Below, piece after piece: positions 53,911 through 64,000 of a DNA stretch of 64,000 bases. Source of the DNA: Simplicillium sp. C3G150-2 (Eukaryota; Ascomycota; Sordariomycetes; Hypocreales; Cordycipitaceae); assembly GCA_022702485.1 (NCBI GenBank), contig JAJIYY010000005.1, positions 1,054,001 through 1,118,000 of the forward strand. The letters run 5' to 3'. Within the stretch, counting starts at the first letter, position 1, and each line of letters begins with the position of its first letter. A program made the position numbers and the translations under genes. The notes under the pieces were generated by a model that ran no database searches, had not been told where the DNA came from, and saw only the letters and a program-made list of their open reading frames with translations.

Positions 53911-55784
53911 ATGGCTCATCGTCGTTTTAAATCCTGGTTGACGGGCAAAGCCAAAAGCGATGCTTCGGCGTCGCCATCCGTGACGGATCGCAGCCCAACG
54001 CCGGAAAATATCACCATGATGCAGGGATTTGAATGGTATGCCCCTGCCGATCAGAAGCATTGGAGGCGTCTGCAGGCGCAAATCCCGCAACTGAAGGCTT
54101 GGGGCATCGACAACATCTGGATTCCGCCAGCGTATGTGACCTCCCTTCCGTTTCAGTTCAAATTAATTAATTATATAGTTGCAAAGCTGCAACAAAAGGC
54201 AGCAATGGATATGATGTCTACGATTTGTTTGTCAATCTTGAGAACGCCGATGGAAGGACTAGTTACTTACATTGAATAGATACGACTTGGGCGAGTTCGA
54301 TCAAAAGTCAGGCTTGGCAACCAAGTGGGGTACCAAGGACGAATTGCTAGATTTCTGTAATACAGCCAAGCAGCATGACGTCGGAATATACTTTGATGCA
54401 GTCCTCAATCACAGATTCGGGGGAGATCACACAGAAAAATGCAAGGCAGTTGTAGTGCATCCCCTGAACAGGAACAGGATGGTTAGTAAACCGCACGAGA
54501 TTGACGCTTGGGTTGGCTACGAGTTTCCCGGCAGGGGAAACACCTATAGCAAGCAAAAATATCATTGGAATCATTTCAGTGGCGTTGATTACGACAACAA
54601 CACGAAGAAAGTCGCCATTTACAACATTATTCGACAACACTCCAAGGGGTGGGCCAGAAAAGGCGACGTCGATGACGAACTGGGCAACTAGTAAGTACGA
54701 ATGATCTAGAATATACAGACTCTGTGTCTAATTCAAGCCAGTGACTATCTCATGGGATGCAATTTAGACTATTCCAACCCCGAAGTTGAAGCAGACGTAT
54801 TGGCCTGGGGCGAGTGGGTGGCAGAGACGATTCCACTGAAAGGCATGCGCTTCGACGCAGTAAAACACTTCAGTGCCACATTTCTGGCCAAATTTGTGAA
54901 TCAAATGGAACAGACTCATGGCGATGACTGGTTCTCAGTCGGCGAGTTCTGGAAAGACGACGCTAAAGTCATGTGTAAGTATCTAAAGGGTATGAGTTCG
55001 AAATTCCGCCTTTTTGATGCACCGTTGGTTCATAACTTCAGTGCAATTGGCGCCAAGAAAGGTTCAGATCTCCGGGGTGTCTTTAAAGGAACACTGACTC
55101 AATGCAAACCGAACAATTCTGTCGTAAGTTCAATCGCAGCCTTTCATCTTCAGTCTCGCTAAGCATTCAGACGCTCGTCATGAACCATGACACACAACCA
55201 ACCCAGTCTCTCGAACTACCTATATCAGATTGGTTTAAACCTCTTGCCCATGCACTCATACTTCTTCGAGAACAAGGTTATCCATGCGTCTGGTATGGTG
55301 ATATTTATGGTATCAAAGGCGAAGAAGAATTTGCCCCGTCCTGCGGCGGGTTGTTGCATCGGTATACACTTGCTCGAAAGCTGTATGCGTACGGCCAGCA
55401 AATTGATTATTTCGACCATCCTACATGTATTGGGTGGGTGAGATATGGAACTCACGACAGACACGCCGGCATGGCAGTATTGATGAGCAGCGATGCCGCG
55501 GATCACAAGAGAATGCATGTCGGCGACATGCACGCTGGCGAAGAATGGACAGATGTCCTGGGCTGGTCCACGAAACCCGTCGTCATTGACAAGGATGGGT
55601 ATGGAGAATTCACTGCAGGCCAGTGCAGTGTCAGTGTTTGGGTACGCAGCGATGCCCCGGGCCGTGAACAGTTCGAAGAGACATTGTAAGTCACTTGCAA
55701 CGATCAACGAATAACAGGCTAACAACGAACAGCAACGCAAATATTTACGACGACAGATGCCGGATTCGGTATAAAAGATATTGA
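53911..55784 (+). CDS. Intracellular alpha-amylase (GH13)
   Basis: Exons 53911-54131, 54179-54226, 54280-54690, 54742-55123, 55171-55685 and 55733-55784; 542 residues. It has the GH13 barrel with all catalytic residues: GMRFDAVKH (nucleophile Asp), SVGEFWKDD (acid/base Glu) and VMNHDTQP (third Asp), plus YFDAVLNHR as region I. There is no signal peptide; the basic start MAHRRFKSWL points to the cytosol. This is like the fungal GH13 subfamily 5 enzymes linked to alpha-glucan cell-wall synthesis (for example Histoplasma AMY1), rather than secreted starch amylases. No alpha-glucan synthase is present in the window. Exon 2 has only 48 bases, and all joins keep frame. Confidence 0.93.
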
Positions 55785-56056
55785 AAATAAAAGTAAGGAC
55801 GAGTGGCGTATCAAGTTATGCTCATGTTTAGAAGGTCGGGTCTCAGGCATTGCCTAAATTGGACAAATTTATGTGATGTTTGCGTGGCAAGGCTTAGTGG
55901 CTTGCCTGGATCCTCGGAAAGCTGCGAGTGCCTTGACGAGGCTAACATACAATTAAACGAGCCATAAACTTTATTAGCTCAACGCAATTTCCCGTTGCTC
56001 CAATTGTTCCAGTCCTCTCCCACCAGAATTACTCCAACACATCCAATCAGTACAGC

Positions 56057-57470
56057 ATGCCGCCTACAGAGACCACACCTCTCATCATCAACTCCAAAAC
56101 ACCATGGTATAAATCCCATAGATACCTCCTTGCCGTAATCTGTGTCTCTGTAGTCGCAGCAGACTTTGGCAATGCACTCTCCTTCGCACCTCAGATGAAA
56201 ATCTTTGAATCGCTTATATGCAAGCACTTCCTCGGGCGTGATCCCATAGATGGCGCAGACGACGATGTGTGGAAATCGTCTCCAGTTCAAACGGAATTGG
56301 CGCTTATCAATGGCTGGAAAGAAACATTCGACCAGATTCCCGGTATATTATTGGCATTGATATACGGCCTAGCCGCTGATAGGGTCGGTCGTAAACCAAT
56401 CCTGTTGTTAGCATTGACCGGCCTTTGGGCGGAAGAAATCTTTATTCGGTTGATATCGTGGTGGAATTATGCTGGATATGTGCCTTTGAGGGCTATCTGG
56501 TTGACGCCCTTATTCCAGATCATAGGTGGTGGTCCTGCAACTGCAACCTCCATGGCATATTCCATCATCACAGATTCGTTTCCGGCTAGCAAACGGTGAG
56601 TTGCTTCGCAGTTGATGAGATGTATAAATGTTGACAAGAACCAGTGCCTCCCTATACTTTATTCTCGCGGCAGCCATCCTCGTCGGAGAGGTAGTGGCAA
56701 CACCACTGAGTGCAGCTTTGATGACTTGGTCAGCTTGGATCCCCTCATTGGGAGGTGTTGCTTGTGAAGCAGTCGGCTTAGTCGCAGCGACTTTGCTACC
56801 AGAGACCAAGCCGGACGACGACAGCTCTACAGAAACGCCACCGTCTTCAGAGTCCCGGGGGGAGCCCGCAACGGTACTTGCAAGATGCAAAGCAAAACTA
56901 CAGAGCATCCGCCACAATGCCCTCTTCAACGCCAACGTCGCCTGCGTGGCCGGTGCCTTTCTCCTCGCAAACATCGCCCTTCCCGCGCTCCGCCTCATAA
57001 CCCAATACGCTTCCAAACGCTTCTCCTGGACAATCGCCAAAGCTAGTCTCCTCATATCCCTCAAGGGAAGCACCAATCTCGCCTGCCTCGTTGCCATTCT
57101 CCCGTACCTGTCTCTCATCCTGAGCCGCAAAGCATCTTCAGCACGCAAGGACCTCTACATCGTAAGAGGAAGTGTGCTCTGTCTAACAATAGGCTTCACA
57201 TTCATGGCCTTGGCATCACATATTGGCATCTTCATCACGGGCATCTGCATATTATCGTTTGGCAGTGGATTCCAAGGGGCGTTGCGCAGCTTCGCCAATT
57301 CCCTTTGCTCGCCGCTACAAGTTGGATTCATTAACACGTCGATCGGTATGTCCATGAGCGCGGGGTCTCTGATCGCGGGGCCGGTATTCGCTGCCGCCTT
57401 GAGTCGCGGCTTTGAACTAGAGGGCGTTTGGTCCGGTTTGTTATACATTATTCCAGCTGGCCTTCTGTAG
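56057..57470 (+). CDS. MFS transporter
   Basis: Exons 56057-56595 and 56645-57470; 454 residues, about 11-12 membrane spans. The Major Facilitator signature between TM2 and TM3 is present as DRVGRKP, and the first span begins RYLLAVICVSVVAADFGNAL. The central loop is long and charged (ETKPDDDSSTETPPSSES). The family sometimes annotated as tetracycline- or drug-type H+ antiporters fits best, but the substrate is not predictable. It lies 270 bp after the amylase on the same strand and is convergent with the kexin gene. Confidence 0.85.
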
Positions 57471-57736
57471 GCGGCAAGTTCTCTGACCTGGCTCATCCGC
57501 GTCAGGAAATTGCACAACCAGGCATGAAGCCGCAATTAGCAGTATTAATTATACTCAAGTATATTCTCATGATGCCAAGAACGTGGTTGAAGTGATGTGT
57601 AGTATATTCAAATCTATTATCAAAGTAGAACGCAAAAACGCCAGTCATCCATGCCGCAGCTCTTAATGTAAAATTTCTACACTCCGTCCCCTAGTCTTGA
57701 AATAGAGGCTCACCGTACGCCTGAGACGGTGAAGCC

Positions 57737-60321
57737 CTATGAGTGCTGTCCGCTTAGTGGCTTGTGCTCTCCTTTCTCATTGATGTCCTCCTCGTCGCTT
57801 TCCTCTCCGATAACATGCTGCTCCTCTTCGCCATCAGAATAATGCCCATCAAGTTGACGAGCCGAGCGATCACGGTATTCGTCAAACTCATCATCATCAT
57901 CATCCTCGTCATCGCTGCCACCAGCAAATGCATCATACAGTTCGCCGCCACGGGTTCTTCGGCCGTTGCCAGCACCTGCCTTTTCGCCTCTGTTCAAACC
58001 CTCTCCCTCTTCCTCGTCAATCAACTCAAATTCGTAGTTGTTGCGGGAATCATTACGTCGCTGGCGTCGGCGAGCAATCCAGAAATAGATTCCTAGACCA
58101 GAGCAGAAAGCAACGATAAGGCCACCAGCTCCGTAAATCCACACTTGCGCCTTCTTGGAGGCACCGAATGAGGGAAGCCATGAAACCCAAGAGCTAGACG
58201 GGGTTTTGGTAGGTTCCTTGTCCACGGAGCCACTCGTCTCTTCCTCTGGTTTGGTGCCTGATCCCGGTTGCTTAGTTGGGCGGTGGGGATGATCAGTTGG
58301 GTTGGCGTCGGTATGCGGTTTCGTTGCATCAGGGTTTGGGGGCAGAGTAGTTGTCTTGGCAGGCCCAACAATGGTCGTTTGAGGTTTGTCGTGGTCATCA
58401 TCGTCGTTTTCGTTGGGCATGGGAAGAAGCGTGGCCTTCTTCTCATCAATGGACTCTCCCCAGAGCTTAAGATGCCAGTCAGTGAAGGTTCCCTCGTGAG
58501 CATTCATGGCTTCATCGCGGACTATAACAGTCCATGTGCCAACACCACGTTCACCCCTGAGCAAAATTAGTACAGATGTTTTAAATGATACAGTGCATTT
58601 ACTTACCAGTGAGCAACGCTCATAAATGTCCAGTCTTCGTAACCTCCAATATGATTATCGCCCTTACGAGATACAGAGATGTGGCTGACAATCTTTTCAG
58701 GACTGATCAAGTCAACGCTCAAGTCTCCGCGACGGGTGTGCGCGACATTCATGGTCACGGTGACATGTTCAAGACGAGCCAGGTTAGCCTCCTTCAGCAT
58801 ATCCTCAGTGACTTCAAAGGTAGCAGCAACGCCCTCGGTAGCTTGGGGAATTGGCTTGTTAACATGAATCCAGGGGGAGAAGTACCATGCCTGGGGCTTA
58901 ACTTTGTCCCAAGTCTTGGCTTTTTCAACGATACCGTAGGAGTCGATCTTACCGTAGCCGTAAGTGTGAGAAAAGTGCTTGCCGATAGCAGTTGTCTCCC
59001 AGTCAGCATCCTTATCTTGAACCTTGACGGCAGTCTCCAAAGCCAGGTACTGCAAATCTCTCCATGTCAAATCAGGGCGGACTTGCATGACAAGGGCAAA
59101 GATGCCAGCTGCAAGAGGAGCGGCAGCAGAGGTACCACCGTGACCGGTTGCGCATTTATTCTCACCCACATCTGTGGTATGAATCGAATCCCCGCTTCCA
59201 CTTGAATAGGTGACCACTAGCTGAGCTGAGCAGTGCTCGGAATAGTAAGGGTGGTTGCCGGCGCGGTCAACTGCACCAACAGTGATGGAGTAAATAGAAT
59301 TGGTATAGCCATCAAAGTTGCAGTTATCGCCATTGGCGGCACCATTTCCACTGGCGAACACGTAAATAGTACCAAGGCCATCTCGGCCCTTCTGAATACC
59401 CTTGAGCATGGCACGTCGAATAAGAATGCCAGGTGCTTCCATGGATCTTCCATCGTCAGGAGGTCCCCATGAGCAAGAGTAAATCTGGTTCTTTTGGTAC
59501 TCGTAGATCATGGCTTCAGCTTCATCAGCATCGCTAATAGGCTTGCTAAGAATTCGAATTCCAGCAATCTTGGAGTCGTAGGCAACGCCGATACCACAAA
59601 CATCATTGCGCACAGCAGCGACTTCACCGGCACAGCGTGTTCCGTGTCTATCGTCAGACAAGACTGGAGCAGGTTCGTTGTCATGGTCGTTGAAGTCATA
59701 AGAGCCCTCAGCAAAATAATTATCCTTCAAGTCAAGACTATGCATGTCGAGGCCGTCGTCAACAATAGCAACTGTCGCATTCTTGCCCGTGATGCCTTGT
59801 AGCCATACATCGGTCACATTGACATCGTGACCGGTTTGAACAGGGTTGTATAAATGCCACTGCTCTTTGAAGATGGGGTCGGCAATGGACAGTGCCTTCA
59901 TGAACTCGTCCTGCTTCTTGATGGCCCATTCCTGCGGTTTTTGACGGCGTTTAATCGACGCTCCAGGGGGAGGTGGAGGGATCACGCGCTTGTGAAGACG
60001 CATGCGCGGCTTTTGTTTCTGCGCGAAGCGAACATTGTCGAGAATATCGTTGGTTCCATCGAGAGATCGCTTTCGTCGGCGGCGCTCCGCAATTTCTGTG
60101 GTTACGATGTCATCGTCATGCTTGGCAGCGCTGAAGATGTGATGCTGGTCAATGTCGCCAAGCGGCCCTTCGTGGTTCAAGCCAAGACGAAGGGCAACGT
60201 ATCGCGGTTGCACACCTTCATCGAGCTGCAAGACGTAGTAGTCGTTCTTATCGTAGTTGCGACGTATCTGGGCTGACGAGAGGGCGGCGAGGCCAAGGAG
60301 GCTAAGAAACGCGGCTTTCAT
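57737..60321 (-). CDS. KEX2: Kexin (KEX2-type subtilisin protease)
   Basis: Exons 60321-58607 and 58556-57737; 844 residues. Kexin cleaves secretory pro-proteins after KR or RR in the late Golgi. Domains in order: signal peptide (MKAAFLSLLGLAALSSAQ); propeptide with likely self-cleavage sites (RRRRKRS near 90, LHKR near 115); catalytic domain with Asp in IVDDGLDMHS, His in DDRHGTRCAG and Ser in GHGGTSAAAP, plus SCSWGPPDDG; P domain to about residue 620; Ser/Thr/Pro-rich stalk; one membrane span (QVWIYGAGGLIVAFCSGLGI); acidic cytosolic tail with YEFELIDEEE and EYRD, possible TGN-sorting signals. The GTG upstream start was rejected in favour of the ATG at 60321. Confidence 0.96.
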
Positions 60322-61955
60322 TGTCGGGAGTGAGGGAGCCACACGAGGCGGCGACGGACGAGGTTGGGGTGAGTTGAGTTGAGTTTCGGGACGCCTATGA
60401 TTGAATCATGGGCCAGTGGTACGTGTCGTCTGCTTTCGATGGGTTGGAAGGTCTTGACGGGTTGTGGATGTCAGCGACGGATGGCTGAGGGCAAAAAGGC
60501 TCCGTGGCACGATGTCGCGAGCAGGGCAATCCCGAGGCGTTGAAGGGAGCGAGATTGTACAGGATAAAATTGCAGGGTGACGGAGAAGGTAGAAATAAAA
60601 ATTGCTGAGATGCGAGGCTCACCCTTGTACGCAGATAGGATAAGCCAGTGTTGGGTGAAGGGCAAAATAAAACGAGACTAGATTGCCAGAACACTTGGAC
60701 AGTCTGGAGTAATCAAAGGCGACTTCCATCGTAACCAAGTTCGAGACTGTCGTCGTGGCCTTCAGGGAGCCCCACAGCGCCCCAAAAAAAGGGTAATAGC
60801 GCCACCGTGGGAGTCTAATAAAGCCAGCCAGCCTAACCCAAATGCGCACAGGCAAACTCCCAGAGCCTGGAGAAAGAACCTAGGGGTAAGTTACTGTGCC
60901 TGTACGTACCATTGCAGTGTCAGGTCCCTGAAAAAACAGTCTGTGCTAATTTCGAAATTGCTGGTAATTAATTACCTTTCGCATGCTGCGCCGCTGAAGT
61001 CACTCTCACAGTCCCTTTAAGTACCTAGCGAAGGATTCACTACGAGCTCACTGCACGGAGCACTCCCACCACTACAACGAACAGAGGCCACGCGCCATGT
61101 TTCTACTTCTGACACCTGCGCTCGGCTGATTAACGTCGTGATGGGGGATCACCAAACCCCAGGCACACCGCGTTTCCTGTTTGTACTTAACGTGCTCCAA
61201 TAATGTTTCCCATTTCTTTCATTGATAACCCGCCACTGCTACAGCGGTCGCTTTTTGAATAGAGCCTGAAAAACGTCCTCTTACCAATCACAGCAACGTC
61301 GGTGGCCATTGGCCACAGGGCTACAGAAGACACTCGCGCCTAACAATCTAGTTGGTTCAAGACTCGAAATCGTCTGCACATTATCGATGAATTCACCTGC
61401 ACGATGGCATTTTCAATTACGCTCTATACAATAGAATTTTTCTTTCTTCCTTTTTCTTTTCTTTTTTTTTTTTTGCACGACAGTTGTTGGCTGTGAGAGT
61501 GATTGCTAGTAATTTAATTGGCAGCAACCACTACTTGGAATTGGCTAATGAGAATAAAATACAGAGTGCTTTACGACCAGATTAACCCTTCAGAATGCAA
61601 GCGCCCCCATAGCTGAGAGGATATAGGCTCAGGGGACTCTGTTAGGCCTATGCTATGATACCTAATTACAAAGCTTGAGGCTATTCCATCGTGGTCCCTA
61701 GCGACCAATGCTGCTTCAACCATAGCAAGGAAGTTCGTTGGTATAGTAGCAATGTAAATGAAAAGCTTCCTGGCGTAACCAAAAGGCACTGCGATCAAAT
61801 GCACATCTAGTTGCACTTTCGGACCATTGTTCTCCTCCTCCGAATCCTCCGTTTTGTCTTTCGAATCCTTGTCCTTCTCTCGGTTTGTTTCGAGCCAAAA
61901 ACGACAGGCGGTATCATGCGGATGCCAGATGCATTGGCACAATATTCTTAGAGAA
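60322..61955. other. Intergenic region with an unplaced ORF
   Basis: Left part: the kexin promoter, no other gene seen. A minus-strand frame of 137 codons (61984-61571) begins inside the last exon of the aldo/keto reductase gene in another frame; see findings. Also present: a T-rich run near 61440-61475. Confidence 0.4.
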
Positions 61956-63286
61956 TCAGGCGGACGGCCCGAACCAGTCATCAAAGCCCTACGAAAGGAA
62001 TTCGTTATTAAATAGCCATAAAAAAGATATCAAGAGCAACTTACTAGGTCATGTCCCCAGCTAGGTGTGTTGATTCGCTTCTGCTTGCCATTGGCAGCCT
62101 CTGCGTCCAACAAAGACAGGCTATTTCCAGAAAGGGGAATGATGCGAAGGTTCTCTTCAATTCGGGTAGGTGTGATGGATTTTGGCAGCACGATCGACCC
62201 CTTGTTTACGTGATAGGATATCAAAATTGTGGCTGGCGAAACATCGTGCTGTTTTGCCAACGCGACGACCGTCTCATCAGTGAGTAGAGGAGCTCCTATA
62301 GTATTCTTTCATCAGCACGCGATGCAACAGAAGATTCCAAGTATACTAACCAGTAGAGCCAAGAGGGCAGTAGGCCTCCACTAAGATGCCTCGGCTATGG
62401 CACCATTCTTTCAGCTTGTGCTGGGGATTATATGGGTGAAGCTCGACCTGGAACCCAAGAAGCAAATGCGTCAGCGTTGCTTGAGTCACCATCAACGAGG
62501 ATTTCTCACCTGGTTTACGGCTGGAACAATGGTCCAACTCTTGGCGAGGTCCTCAAGATAAGGTACACTCCAGTTGGAGACACCAATAGCCTTGACCTTG
62601 CCAGAGCGATAGACTTCCTCCATCTGTTTCCAGGTATCCTTCTGAGCCCAATTGCGGTCCACTGCACGAGTGCCATCTGCGTTCACGGGCAGCAATGGCT
62701 GCTCTTCAGTGGGGATCAAGCGACTAAGAGAGCAGGTTAGCATCTTGGCGCCTCCTGGTATACTGTAGGATGAGTTGGTGTACTGACACAGGCCAATGCA
62801 CAAGATACAAATCCAAGTAGTCTGTCTGCAGACTTTTCAAGGTTTGTTCCAAGCAATCCGCAACGTTGGTATGGTATGTGTTCCAGCTAGCCTCTTGTTA
62901 GTGGTAATTGCTCTCATAGCAAACAAAAGAATAGCTGTGTGGAGAGCACGGACAGTTTGCCTGTGATGAAGATGTCTTTGCGAGGCACGCCAGACTCCTT
63001 GATTGCGTTTCCGACTTCCCTTTCTCGAAGACTGTCAGTCCCTCTGAGCTTCGAGGCCGGGTATTCCAAACCTACCGTTTTGATAGATCAACGCACAATC
63101 TATATGACGGTAGCCAATCTCGAGGGCATGTTTAACGGCCCTCCCAACTTCTCCGGGTTTTGCCTGCCAGGTGCCTGAAAGTTTTGTTAGCAAGCAATCA
63201 CTTATCATATGGTACAAGAAAAGCATACCGAGGCCAACCGCCGGAATGGAAGCTCCGGTGTTTAGCGTGAAGTGCGAAGGGGGCAT
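61956..63286 (-). CDS. Aldo/keto reductase, eight exons
   Basis: Exons 63286-63229, 63174-63076, 63023-62954, 62886-62788, 62723-62510, 62447-62351, 62295-62045 and 61988-61956; 306 residues. NADPH-dependent enzyme reducing aldehydes or ketones. The catalytic tetrad can be read: Asp in HIDCALIYQNE, Tyr in the same motif, Lys in TGKLWNT and His in LVHWP. The C-terminal cofactor site IVLPKSITPTRIEEN is present. All seven introns are GT-AG; some donors are non-standard (GTCCGT, GTCAGT). The last exon codes for just GFDDWFGPSA. A glycerol or D-xylose reductase is possible, given xylitol dehydrogenase 50 kb away, but the substrate is not decided. Confidence 0.9.
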
Positions 63287-63733
63287 CTCAGGTGCGCTTG
63301 ATTCTTCAATAATTTCTGAGGAAATGGTAGCAATAAAATAAAAGTAATAAGCAGAATTAGCTGTTATACCCTTCTGATTTGCGCAGTAGCGAAGAGCAGG
63401 CTGACAACAGTTTATAGCTTTGAGGTGAAAGTCGGACTCAAGGTGGGCGAACCGTCGGACCCAAGGTGGCAGAGAAACAGAGCCGATATGCAGGTGCCGT
63501 ACCAGTTCATGCCTATAATTCTAGCGCCACCGGGCCATGTAAATGGAGTGAATGGATGAGTCGGGAGCATTGGGTTCAAAAGTTAATCAACATGGCACAT
63601 CAACATGCAGCGTTCTTGAACTCCAATCAATTGAACCGAAGAGCTAATCTGAAGTGACTGATTTTCTTTGTAAATTCAAGCAATTTATTTCTGAGCAACT
63701 TCCCTTTCAACCTCAATACTGGCGTGACAATGA
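63287..63733. other. Intergenic gap, nothing recognised
   Basis: Contains the aldo/keto reductase promoter and the 3' flank of the last partial gene. Confidence 0.35.
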
Positions 63734-64000
63734 CTAATGGGGATACTTGCGAAGGAGGATCTTCAAGAGCAGCGCGGTACCGACGAGTGCAAACATTAAA
63801 CAAATAGTGACCGAAAATCCAACTACGTACTTGGGGGCAGACTTCGATGGCCAGATATACGAGCCGCTACAGACGTCAGGAAGCGTTACCGAGGGGGAGG
63901 TGTCGCTACATACTATACCGATGAAAGATTCGCGAGAGCACTGCAGGATAGTTAATCGACTGGCACAACAAAGGGATCGAATACCGACGTACTTGACCAA
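63734..64000 (-). CDS. C-terminal end of an MFS-like transporter, cut by the window edge
   Basis: The frame runs off the right end of the window. Its last 40 residues, YIWPSKSAPKYVVGF followed by a hydrophobic span and a basic LLLKILLRKYPH end, resemble the C-terminus of fungal allantoate/nicotinate-type MFS permeases. A GTACGT near 63991 and an AG near 63950 may bound an intron, so the upstream part of this frame is uncertain. Probably encoded mainly beyond the window. Confidence 0.5.
   Translation of the reverse strand: MVKYVGIRSLCCASRLTILQCSRESFIGIVCSDTSPSVTLPDVCSGSYIWPSKSAPKYVVGFSVTICLMFALVGTALLLKILLRKYPH

Noticed and set aside
53911..57470. Starch-utilisation cluster (amylase plus MFS sugar transporter)
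   Set aside because: The amylase is cytosolic and the MFS protein lacks sugar-transporter signatures.
1..64000. CRISPR arrays, rRNA, tRNA and bacterial-type operons
   Set aside because: None seen; the window is typical spliced fungal nuclear DNA.

Overview
The window is nuclear DNA of a filamentous ascomycete (Pezizomycotina). Genes are dense and on both strands, interrupted by 45-70 bp GT-AG introns with CTAAC/CTAAT branch points. The repertoire includes a KEX2-type kexin, cutinase, xylitol dehydrogenase, an intracellular GH13 amylase, a D-amino-acid oxidase with a peroxisomal SRL end, and a CMC1-type CX9C protein. The class or genus cannot be fixed from this sequence. Spliced models below were built by hand; every exon join was checked for frame.

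Layout. 0.43-7.3 kb: a complete Ty1/copia retrotransposon with LTRs that read as identical and a 5-bp target duplication. It carries an unexpected second gene, antisense to gag-pol, with three spliceosomal introns and a cysteine-rich product. 7.9-18.8 kb: MoCF-domain protein, a small unknown protein, xylitol dehydrogenase, a methyltransferase, a four-span membrane protein, CMC1 and D-amino-acid oxidase. 19.9-32.6 kb: a housekeeping block (unknown 534-aa protein, UTP11, mitochondrial Asp-tRNA synthetase, AP180/ANTH adaptor, TFB3, NudC, a CENP-U/Ame1-like kinetochore protein). 33-39.9 kb: LicD/Mnn4-like protein, a broken APH-type kinase, KDEL receptor, mitochondrial adenylate kinase, cutinase. 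42-64 kb: a large membrane protein, LETM1, SNX4, an SDR, a fatty-acid-hydroxylase-family enzyme, an amylase, an MFS transporter, kexin, an aldo/keto reductase and the end of another MFS-like gene.

The genes do not form one pathway. Loose themes are secretory and endocytic traffic (ERD2, KEX2, SNX4, AP180), mitochondria (MSD1, LETM1, CMC1, ADK2) and carbon use (xylitol dehydrogenase, cutinase, amylase). No secondary-metabolite backbone gene, rRNA, tRNA or CRISPR array was seen.

The most unusual feature is the retrotransposon. Its antisense gene keeps introns in an element that moves through RNA, which is only possible because the introns lie on the strand opposite the genomic RNA. The whole element is also saturated with the pentamer TGAGC/GCTCA. 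Second in interest is the kinetochore protein, where a putative Mis12-complex-binding module has been duplicated together with its intron position.
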